A stretch of 64,000 nucleotides of DNA. Origin: Lapidilactobacillus concavus DSM 17758. Its GTDB lineage: Bacteria > Bacillota > Bacilli > Lactobacillales > Lactobacillaceae. A program made the position numbers and the translations under genes. The stretch's first letter is position 1. Every line of letters starts with the position of its first letter. The stretch spans positions 20,505 to 84,504 of the forward strand of contig NZ_AZFX01000004.1 of the NCBI RefSeq assembly GCF_001435835.1. The letters run 5' to 3'. Under the pieces are notes generated by a model. The model saw nothing but the letters and a program-made list of their open reading frames with translations, did not search any database and had not been told where the DNA came from. Below, in pieces: positions 18,417-27,049 of the stretch.

Positions 18417-18743
18417 ATCAAAGCTTCCTTAACTTGTGCCAAAAAAAACGAACAAATAGATGAATTTTGAAAATTGGTGTTATATTAAGATAACTTTAGG
18501 AAAATGGTGGTCAAAATGAGAAAACCGAATAATGATTTGATTCAGATTGTTGAAAGGTGTTTTGTGGTCAAGGTTAATGTGAACAATGTGGTCAGATCCG
18601 TGGTCAAGACCTCATTGCGACCAATCAGATAGCAGAACAACGAATCGATATAAGTTGATTATATCACAAGACCAAACGCAAAAAATATTTTGATTATTTT
18701 TCAGCAATTCCAGAACCAATTCAAAAACTAACTAGATAGTGAG
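18417..18743 (+). promoter_or_regulatory. Divergent control region with extended -10 and four GTGGTCA repeats
   Basis: The region between the Rgg and NRPS pseudogenes has an extended -10 (TGTTATATT, 18478-18486). It also has four copies of GTGGTCA starting at 18507, 18564, 18588 and 18600. The spacings (57, 24, 12) are all multiples of three. The repeats fall in frame within a short open frame (18504-18632) where they encode VVK, VVK, VVR, VVK. They could be protein-binding sites, or part of a small peptide gene. No good ribosome binding site supports the peptide, which is why it is not listed as a CDS. Confidence 0.35.
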
Positions 18744-21700
18744 ATGAACAAAATGGCTAATTCAACACGATTAGATATTTATGGGACGTTCATGGCTAAT
18801 GTTCATGAAAGGTCAATGGCTACGATTATTTCAACAGAGGATAAACAATACTCGTTTGTTGAAGTCGATCAACTTGTTAATTATCTTGCAGCTAGAATCG
18901 AGCAATTAGCGGGTTCGGAGAAACAACGTATTTTGTTGTCTTTAACGCACTCTTACAAAATTATTGTCGCGATTTTAGCTGTTCTAAAAACCGGTCACAG
19001 TTATGTCCCTTTGAGAAAAGAATACGGTGAAACTGAAATTAAGAGAATTGCGATGGAATGCGGGTCAACAATCGTCATCTCTGATCATCGAGAATTTTCA
19101 GAGTTGCAAACCGTTTTAATCGATGACTATTCCGATGCTAATCTGTCTGGTGACGAGCGGTGGCATCAGTATCGCCCATCTGAAGAAGTTTATATCCTTT
19201 ATACGTCAGGGAGCACTGGTACGCCCAAAGGCTGTTCAGTTACCTATGGCAATTTGCAGTATATTCTACGAAATTTAAGAAAGATAGGTCGCTATACCCG
19301 AAACAGTGTGGTTGGATTCAGTACACCGTTCACGTTCGATGTTTCGGTGACCGAGATTTATGCTTTTTTTTGGTGCTTCAATAGTTGTTTGCAATCTTAC
19401 CGATTTTGACGCGTTTAAAAAATTTCCTGAAATGATCCAGCGGTTTGGTGTGACACATTTAACGTTTTCCCCGTCAGGATTCAAGAACTTTTTCCGGGTC
19501 TACTCAAAAGATCAAATGGCACAATTGAATCGGAATCTGGACTGCGTCATGCTTGCAGGTGAAGTATTTGATAAGAAGATTTTTGATGAGTGGCGTGAGA
19601 ACGGGCATCATTATCGTTTGCTCAATCTTTATGGGCCAACAGAAGCAACCGTCTATGCCACTGTTCATGAATTGATGCCCGGTGCAGTTTACGATTCAAG
19701 TATTCCAATCGGACAGTGTTTAGAGGATTGTGTTTAGAGGATTTTGGTGCAGTCATTGACGCGCCAGATGGACGAGGAATCGGCGAGTTACTCCTTTATG
19801 GCGCGGGTATTTCGCATGGTTATATCAATAATCAAGCAGCAAATGAGAAGTCTTTTTTTGAACGTGAGGGTAAGCGCTATTACCGAACGGGAGATCTCGT
19901 CAGTGAGCACAATGGATTGTTCTATTATCATGGCAGAAATGATCAACAAGTGCAGATCAATGGCATTAGAGTCGAGTTAGGCGAAATAGAGGCCAAGCTG
20001 ACAGATCTGATTGGGGTTGACGAGGGGATTGTTGTCATGAACGATCAAATATTCACCGCAATTATTAAACGTAACGATCCCAATCTAACAGCCGAAACGG
20101 TGATTGGTCAATTGAAACGTAAATTGCCGAGATATATGATTCCTAACAAGATTTATTTTGTCGCTGAGTTTAGATTCAACGCGAGCAACAAGATTGATCG
20201 CAAAGCCATGATCAACGAGATCCATGAAACGACAACGACACGTGATTTGGAATCTCAGGCGAGGATCGAACCGGCTTCTGTATCGCCGTCAATTGGGCAG
20301 ATCATCTTACAAATGATGAGCGAATGTTTGCAAGACAGATTTCAAATCGAGTTGCACGAGAATGATGATTTCTTTGCATTAGGCGGCGATTCTTTAGATA
20401 CATTTGTGTTACTGACGAAGATTGAAAACGAATTTGCGATTGAACTGAAGGCAGATGCAATCTATGATTTGCGGACACCGAAGAAAATCGCGGCCTATCT
20501 CAGTCATTTACAACATTCAGAGCAGCCGGCGCAGGGAACTCAAGATTTGAGTCGCGACTACGAAAATATTATTTCGTTGACTACCCAAGTGAAGAAGCGG
20601 TTATATGATCAAGAGGAACAGCTGTTGAGAAAATTTCCAGCAATCTATCTTCAAAAGTTTTATTATCAAGGCCGTTTGTCGAGCACGATTAATTTTCAAT
20701 ATGAGATCGGTAATCTCGAGATTGAAACGGTCAATGACGCCTTGATTAAGTTGATCAGGTTGAACTCAATTCTACATGCGAAAATATCCAGCAGCGCAGA
20801 TGGCTTGGTTTTCGAGGAATACGAGATCGATTCGAATCATACTTTCCCAACCTTAACGATGGCTCAAATTGATGATCATTTCATTGATTTCGTCTATGAC
20901 AATTATGCTCAGGAATTGTTCTATGCTAGATATCAAGGTGGTTTTCTAGCGACATTTATTATCATCAAGCATCAGAATGGAATTCGGTTGGTTGGTCTAC
21001 TCGATTACACGATAGCAGATGCCGCGAGCATTTCTCTGATCAAGATTAAGCTCGGCGATATCCTCAACAAACGAACGATTGGCGAATCGCCAGTCTATGA
21101 AGATTATTGCGCGTTGGTCCGAGCAAACAACCAAGATATCGGGGCTATCAGAAATAGTCGATATATTCAACAACTTGCTGCGAGTGAAATCGGTCATAAA
21201 AAGGCGTTTTTGAACTCACTTCCAGCAACTAGGGGGCTTCAAGATTGATGGCATCAACAATCAAGATAGCGTTCTGACCAGTCAATACATTTCCTTTGTG
21301 ATTGGCCAACAGCTACTTGAGAAATTGCCTGATGCTCAGGTGGCTGTCAGAAATATTGTGAATTTACGAAAAATTCCTCATTATTCTTTTCGAGAGACCA
21401 TTGGTGATCTGCATGTGAGTATTTTTTTCGTCTATCATCGTCATGCGACATTTTCAGAATTCAAGCAAGAGGCAGATTCGTTCGTTGATCTGTTTGCGAA
21501 GAAGATGTTTCGCCATTCATCATTGATTGAAGACGAGTCCTTGCAGCATGATCAAACAGTGCTCGAGATTAAGAAAATTGCACATGGGTCCGATCTCACG
21601 GTCGTTAATTATCTGGGCCTGTAAAACGATGAAGAGTTAGAATCATTCAAGCAGAACGTCTTTGAGATGCAAAGTAAATTGAATACCATAGATTCCCGAA

Positions 21701-21804
21701 TTTATATCACCGCTATTGCCAATCGAGATCAATTATATATCTTCACGAATAGAGATATTTCTGATGGTAAGCAAGCGCTAATAGGTGATGCAAATGAAGA
21801 ATGA
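18744..21804 (+). pseudogene. Single-module NRPS (adenylation-PCP-condensation-like), broken in four places
   Basis: When the lesions are bridged, about 1,010 residues result. The adenylation domain has core motifs A2 (LKTGHSYVPL), A3 (LYTSGSTGTPKG), A4 (FDVSVTEI), A5 (LYGPTEATV), A7 (YRTGDL), A8 (INGIRVELGEIE) and A10 (NKIDRKA). A carrier domain follows with the phosphopantetheine serine in FFALGGDSL, then a C-terminal condensation-like domain whose HHxxxDG position reads DYTIADA. Lesions are: an extra T in a T8 run (19364-19371), a 14-bp tandem duplication (19716-19743), an extra G in a G5 run (21232-21236), and an in-frame TAA (21622-21624). The intended stop (21802-21804) overlaps the exporter start. 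The start codon could be 18744 or 18753; the ribosome binding site is weak. The amino acid activated is unknown. Confidence 0.85.
19716..19743 (+). repeat. 14-bp perfect tandem duplication inside the NRPS gene
   Basis: GTGTTTAGAGGATT occurs twice in direct succession (19716-19729 and 19730-19743). Removing one copy restores a continuous reading frame, GQCLEDFGAVID. The duplication therefore arose after the gene was intact. Confidence 0.9.
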
Positions 21805-22988
21805 AAAGGAAAATCAGGGTAGGGTCATCATTGCGACAATGATATCTAAGCTAGGGTCGATCATTTTTGATTATGCCAATAGTCGTTTCTTGATTAGTCA
21901 TAGCACTCAGAGTGTCGCGCTCATGGCGTTATATCAAGGCTCAGAAAACTTTTTAGGTGTTATCGCCAATACTTTTGGGGGGTGCAATCTCAGATCGGCA
22001 CAACCCTAAAAAATTAGTTATCTTAGCCGATTTTATCAATGGCTTGATGTGCTTGGGATTATCATTCTTGGTCTTGCAGAAAAGTTTAATTATTGCGATC
22101 TATATTGTTAACTTGATGATGACCATACTCTATGGATGCTCATCCCCAGCAACCAAATCGTTGATAAAACATTTGGTCAGAAAAGATAATCTGATCTCTT
22201 TCAATAGCTTAGTTGAAGTTTTCGGTCAAGTTGCACGAGTTGCAGGTCCGGCAATTGCCTTGGTCGTTGTCAACCAAGTAGGTATTCGCGGCTCTTTAAT
22301 TATCAACGGCTGTTCTTATCTCCTAAGCGGTGTGATCAATCTTGGTCTCAAGCCATTTAATCAACTGTCATACAAAGAAGCCAAAAAGAAATCAATTCTT
22401 AGAAGTATTCTTGAGGGCTGGACCTACCTTTTTTCGGATGGCCACGTTTTATCCTTGGTCATCCTGTCTTCATTGACGAATATTTTCTTGGCTGGATATA
22501 ACTTGTCGCTGCCATTTGCCGATTCCTTTTTCCATTTTTCAAACGGAAAAGCCTACGCAACGTTTTTGATTGCTGAAACAATCGGAGGTATTTTAGGCGC
22601 AGGGATCAGTAAATGGGCAAAGAAACTTAAGTCGGTCGGGGATATTAGTTTGTGGTTATTACTTTCTGGCGTTTTTTATTCATGTTGCCTTTATTAGGTC
22701 TTGTTTCGACGAATTTAATCGTTTTGTCGTCTCCAATCATGGCTTTTAATGCTTGTCTATCAATTTTTAACATTAAACTCTTTACATTTGTATGATGCTT
22801 ATATTGGACGAGTTTTTAGTTCTATTTTCACATCAGCTATCTTTCTAATGCCACTGGGAACATGGCTCTTCTCTCAGATTATGAAGGTGAAGTCTGTGAC
22901 GATTTTCTATGTGATTGGTGGCGGCATCATCATCATTTCATTAATCTATTTGATCGGCAGCAGGTTGCGAGCAACGAACAAGGAGTAG
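21794..22988 (+). pseudogene. MFS exporter (MFS_3/EntS-like), frameshifted
   Basis: Bridging the shifts gives a hydrophobic protein of about 400 residues with 10-12 membrane segments and the MFS motif A region GGAISDRHNPKK. The first break is an extra G in a G6 run (21977-21982). The second is a missing T in a T6 run (22672-22677), after which the sequence continues in another frame as LLGLVSTNLIVLSSPIMAFN. A third change near 22785-22800 returns to the frame of YIGRVFSSIFTSAIFL. The start ATG has AGGTGA upstream and overlaps the NRPS end by 11 bases, so the two were translationally coupled. By position it would have exported the NRPS product; this is inference. Confidence 0.8.
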
Positions 22989-23181
22989 CACTCAAATGAA
23001 ACCAATCACTAGTTTAAACTGACTCGCGAGGTTCAGCATTAACAGTTATTGCAAGTCTGAATGAATGCCAAGCTGTCAGAAATCATTTGCCCACCTTGAT
23101 TTGTCCTTCTAAGCATTCTTGAGTATACTGAGAAGGTAGTTTTTATTTGTGAAATCAAAATATGATCAAAGGGGTCACATG

Positions 23182-24441
23182 ATGAGTTGGAAAGATGGTA
23201 TTGAGCCAAGTTTGGTGAAGGTCGTTGAAAAAGTCGATGCAAAAATCGCGCCACGCCTCGCCGAATTGGACGAACAAATTTTAGAAAATCAAGATAAGGT
23301 CCTAAAGTCATTTCAGCGTCACAATGTTGCCGAGAATCATTTGTATGGATCAACGGGTTACGGCCATAATGACGAAGGGCGCGATGTCCTCGAAGAGATT
23401 TACGCCGATGTGCTGGGTGGCGAGGATGCACTCGTTCGGCCACAATTTGTCTCAGGAACGCACGCAATTGGAACGGCATTATTAGGCCTCGTCCGTCCTG
23501 GCGATGATATTTTATACATCACCGGTGAACCATACGATACGTTGCAAGAGGTCCTGGGTCTTGCAGGGAACGGCATTGGTAGTCCGACCGAATACGGCAT
23601 CGGGGTTGACTTTGTGCCACTATTAGCGGATGGTTCGGTTGACTTTGAAGGTGTGAAGGCTAAGATTACTGAAAAGACCAAGGTAGTTGCCATTCAACGT
23701 TCATGCGGTTATGCCACTCGTGATTCGTTCACGATTAGCAAAATTAAGGAAATGTGTGACGTTGTTCGCTCAGTTCGCCCGGATGTCTGGATCTTCGTTG
23801 ACAATGCTTATGGCGAGTTTTCGGAGACAATCGAACCGCTGCAAGTTGGTGCCGATATCATGGCCGGCTCATTATTCAAGAATGCCGGCGGTGGCCTTGC
23901 AAAAACTGGTGGCTACATTGTTGGTCGCAAAGACTTGATCGAACGGGTCAGCTATCGTTTCACTGTTCCTGGTATTGGTGGCGAAGAAGGTGCCACATAT
24001 GGCGCATTGATGGATATGTTTGAGGGTTTCTTCATCTCACCACAAACCACGGGTAATGCAATCAAGGGTGCGATTTTTGAAGCAGCACTCCTGGAAGAAC
24101 TTGGTTTGGACGTCGCACCTAAATGGGACGCACCGAGAACGGATTTGATTCAGAAGGTTAACTTCGGGAATAAAGAAGACATGGTTCACTTCGCGCAAGC
24201 AATTCAAATGGCCTCACCAGTGGATTCATTTGTCGAACCGATTCCTGAAAAGATGGCGGGTTACGAGGATGAAGTCATCATGGCCGGTGGAACATTCGTT
24301 GCAGGTTCAACGGTCGAATTTTCCGGTGATGGCCCAATTCGTCCACCATACACGATTTATATGCAAGGTGGCTTAACATACGCCCACGTGAAGTTAGGAA
24401 TCATCCAAGCCGCACAGTACACGTTTTATCGTCAAAAATAA
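23182..24441 (+). CDS. PLP-dependent methionine gamma-lyase/aluminium resistance family protein
   Basis: The 419-residue protein matches the YnbB-type family of fold-type I PLP enzymes, annotated as methionine gamma-lyase or aluminium resistance proteins. It has LYGSTGYGHNDEGRDVLEEI (about residues 52-71), GTHAIGTALLGLVRPGDDILY, the cofactor aspartate region IFVDNAYGEFSE (about 203-214) and the PLP lysine within GSLFKNAGGGLAKTGGY (about 228-244). The start is the second of two ATGs, with AAAGGGG seven bases upstream. The true substrate is uncertain. It is the first intact gene after the decayed locus and ends in a terminator shared with the ornithine decarboxylase. Confidence 0.88.
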   Translation: MSWKDGIEPSLVKVVEKVDAKIAPRLAELDEQILENQDKVLKSFQRHNVAENHLYGSTGYGHNDEGRDVLEEIYADVLGGEDALVRPQFVSGTHAIGTALLGLVRPGDDILYITGEPYDTLQEVLGLAGNGIGSPTEYGIGVDFVPLLADGSVDFEGVKAKITEKTKVVAIQRSCGYATRDSFTISKIKEMCDVVRSVRPDVWIFVDNAYGEFSETIEPLQVGADIMAGSLFKNAGGGLAKTGGYIVGRKDLIERVSYRFTVPGIGGEEGATYGALMDMFEGFFISPQTTGNAIKGAIFEAALLEELGLDVAPKWDAPRTDLIQKVNFGNKEDMVHFAQAIQMASPVDSFVEPIPEKMAGYEDEVIMAGGTFVAGSTVEFSGDGPIRPPYTIYMQGGLTYAHVKLGIIQAAQYTFYRQK

Positions 24442-24479
24442 ATCTCAAGCTTGAGTCACAATGCAATTGGTACTAATCG

Positions 24480-24525
24480 AAAAAGCACTTCACTGATTTT
24501 GATTTCAGTTGAAGTGCTTTTTGTT
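24480..24525. terminator. Bidirectional terminator between the PLP lyase and ornithine decarboxylase genes
   Basis: AAAAAGCACTTCACTGA (from 24480) pairs with TCAGTTGAAGTGCTTTTT with a small asymmetry. It has A and T tracts on both sides and can serve both converging genes. Confidence 0.87.
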
Positions 24526-24548
24526 TGGTTAACAATTTGTGGGTCATC

Positions 24549-26642
24549 TTATTTTTTGGCAATGACGTGTACGACTGGCGTGCCATTTTCATCCGCTGAA
24601 ACGCCTTGAATTTCTGGTGTGAATCCTGGAAATTGCTTGATCGCGGAAAAGAGGGTCTCAAAATAGCTGATCGCGGTTGAATGCCAAGTTTCACCGGGAA
24701 CAACAACAAAGATCCCTGGAGGGTAAGGCAACGCGCCTTCAACCGCAATTCGACCAATGGCATCAACTAACGGAACGATTTCATCTTGTCCTTTGACAAA
24801 AGCAAGGTCTGCTTGTGCGGGTGTCAAACGCGTTTCACGCTGACGCGAGCCAGTGAACAAGGCGCGTTGATTAGCAACTAACTGGTGATCCACGAAGAAA
24901 TCGGAAATTTCTTGGCATAATTCGGGTAGCGTTAAATCGCGATAACGTTCACCAGTTTCTGCAACGAGTTTAGGTAAGACATCAACGACACGTTTGTTTT
25001 GTGAGTAATCGCTCTCGAAATCTTGTAAGACTTGGAAAAGTCGATGCCAATCTTGATCATTCGAACCAGGTGTTACCAAGAATAAGAGGGAGTTTGGATC
25101 TGCTTTTTCCGGAACGATGCCGTGATCAAGAAGGTACCGATCGACCACCCAACCACAGATACCGCGCTCGTGAGTCTTAGGTAGTGTGACTGTAACCTTG
25201 AATGGATCGAGATAAGCTTGATCTGGGAGTAAATCAGGGAAGCTGTGCCAATCTGCATTGGGAGTTAAGGACCACAGTGCTGGATCAGTGGTGATCTCAG
25301 ACATTGAATGTTTCAGCAAGTCCGGCGAGTTAAACGTGTCAAATAATTGTAAAGATTGGACTTGTTGACGGAAACGAATCGATGCTGCCAACGCGTCTTG
25401 CCAGATGGCTTGCCCAAAACGACCTTGATTCAAGGCGACATTAACGGCAAGTGAGGCATAAACAGGATAAGAATAACTAGTCGTGACGTGCTTTAAATAG
25501 GCATGATTGAAGCGTGCGTGCGTGACGTAACGTGCTTGTCCCTTGATGTGAGCATCCTTTTTGTGAATCTGGGAGGTCTGAGCGAGCCCAGATTGTTGCT
25601 TATGGACGGATTGTGTCACAAGAATGCCGGGATCTTCTGGCGTCAAGGTCAACTGTAGGGGATCCATTGCTTTGGTTAACGGACTAAAAGGTTCGTAGCC
25701 ACCCCAAGCCGCGTCGAAAAGCATATAATCCGTTAAATGACCGAATTTTTTCAAGAGCGTGGCCACATCTGGAACCAACCCATCGAAAGTTTCGAGCTCC
25801 ATCACCGCCATTCGGAATGGGCGGGCATCGTTAGCTTTTTCTGGAGCGACTTTGGCGATCCACTGGCGTAAGTTTTCTTCAGTGATGTCATTGAGGTTGA
25901 TGGGGCCAATCAAGCCGAGATCGTTGCGAAGTGTGTCTAAATAGATGGGAATCGCGCCATTAAGAACGAGCGCCCCATTGTAGAGGGACTTGTGGTTGTT
26001 ACGATCGAAGAGGACGAGGTCACCAGGACTGAGTATGGCACTCGCGCATATATTATTACTGCCTGTCGTGCCGTTAGTGACAAAGTAAGTCTTATCGGCG
26101 TGCCAGATTTTTGCGGCAGCTTGCTCGGCAGAAAGCGGCGTGCCACCATGCGTTAACATATCACCAAGTTCAGTGACCACATCACTGGTATCGCTGCTAA
26201 AGAAAGTTTGACCATAGGCTTGCTTGAATAAATAGCCGGCCGGTGCGAGTTCGTCATACTCACCGGCGTGGTGCCCGGGTGTGGCGAAGCTGGTAGGATT
26301 ACGATGACTAAAATCAAGTAAGTCGTTTAAAAATTCTGGAATTTGTTCATGCTCATATTTTTCAGCGGCTGCCTGAATTTTAGCAAGGTCAGCTTTCGTC
26401 AAACGACCTTGCTGAAGTTGCAGCGACTGCCAAGGTGCTTGAACGGCATCACCGCCGATGACAAAGGTAGGAACCGGCAGATGGCTGGCCTGAATACGTG
26501 TTTGGAGCTCGTGGTCTTGCGCCTCAATCACTAAGGCGTTGAATGCCGCAATTGGTTGATCATGAATCACAGTGAACACCTGTTCATTTAATTGCGTGAA
26601 CAGCGTTGAAGTCATACCAAGTTGAAGTAACAGTGGACTCAT
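24549..26642 (-). CDS. odc: Ornithine decarboxylase, biodegradative (fold-type I, Lactobacillus type)
   Basis: The 697-residue protein has the length and layout of the group III Orn/Lys/Arg decarboxylases. It has an N-terminal wing domain (1-120), a large PLP domain, and a C-terminal domain. The PLP lysine is in TQSVHKQQSGLAQTSQIHKK (about residues 346-365), which matches the Lactobacillus 30a ornithine enzyme better than lysine or arginine relatives. The block FATPGHHAGEYDELAPAGY (about 117-135) is typical. It converts ornithine to putrescine and CO2, consuming a proton and so giving acid resistance. It is divergent from an amino-acid permease that is the likely ornithine/putrescine antiporter. 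A promoter with TATAAT is at 26705-26732. Confidence 0.9.
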   Translation of the reverse strand: MSPLLLQLGMTSTLFTQLNEQVFTVIHDQPIAAFNALVIEAQDHELQTRIQASHLPVPTFVIGGDAVQAPWQSLQLQQGRLTKADLAKIQAAAEKYEHEQIPEFLNDLLDFSHRNPTSFATPGHHAGEYDELAPAGYLFKQAYGQTFFSSDTSDVVTELGDMLTHGGTPLSAEQAAAKIWHADKTYFVTNGTTGSNNICASAILSPGDLVLFDRNNHKSLYNGALVLNGAIPIYLDTLRNDLGLIGPINLNDITEENLRQWIAKVAPEKANDARPFRMAVMELETFDGLVPDVATLLKKFGHLTDYMLFDAAWGGYEPFSPLTKAMDPLQLTLTPEDPGILVTQSVHKQQSGLAQTSQIHKKDAHIKGQARYVTHARFNHAYLKHVTTSYSYPVYASLAVNVALNQGRFGQAIWQDALAASIRFRQQVQSLQLFDTFNSPDLLKHSMSEITTDPALWSLTPNADWHSFPDLLPDQAYLDPFKVTVTLPKTHERGICGWVVDRYLLDHGIVPEKADPNSLLFLVTPGSNDQDWHRLFQVLQDFESDYSQNKRVVDVLPKLVAETGERYRDLTLPELCQEISDFFVDHQLVANQRALFTGSRQRETRLTPAQADLAFVKGQDEIVPLVDAIGRIAVEGALPYPPGIFVVVPGETWHSTAISYFETLFSAIKQFPGFTPEIQGVSADENGTPVVHVIAKK

Positions 26643-26700
26643 TCCTTTCAGAAAATCATCAAAAATTATGATGAAATTTTATCAATCATCTATACATTCA

Positions 26701-26732
26701 TTTCATTATAAGATAAAATGAAACTTATGCAA
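26701..26732 (-). promoter_or_regulatory. Promoter of the ornithine decarboxylase gene with overlapping dyad
   Basis: On the minus strand a -35 TTGCAT (26727-26732) and -10 TATAAT (26705-26710) are 16 bases apart. The -10 overlaps the inverted repeat TTTCATT (26701-26707) and AATGAAA (26717-26723), a possible operator. Confidence 0.5.
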
Positions 26733-26803
26733 TACGGGCGACGACAACTTAATTCGCGTTCATCGGTTAAACTGATGGGCGTACTTGCTAACATTGACCG
26801 CTA

Positions 26804-26825
26804 TGTGAAGTCGATCAACTTCACA
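26804..26825 (+). promoter_or_regulatory. Perfect 8-6-8 inverted repeat in the odc-permease intergenic region
   Basis: TGTGAAGT, then six bases, then ACTTCACA. It lies in the 407-base divergent region (26643-27049), which shows no gene. An imperfect dyad CATCGGTT/AACTGATG is at 26761-26777. A -10-like TTAAAAT follows close downstream. This is a plausible operator for the permease or both genes. Confidence 0.45.
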
Positions 26826-27049
26826 ATGGGTTAAAATAGACGGAATTAAGTAATCGCAGTCTGACATCGAATATCATTATAGTTAGGGTGGTTAGTTGTG
26901 CGTCCATTTCGGAATAAAGAACCAGGTCAGGTCAGAACCGTCTATATGAACAGATAAATAATTTCTCTTAGTCCCATTAATTTGGATAACATCGGAGAAA
27001 AATTGTAAATTTTAGACTCGTTTTGAGATTTGATGGAGGTTTCTTTTTC

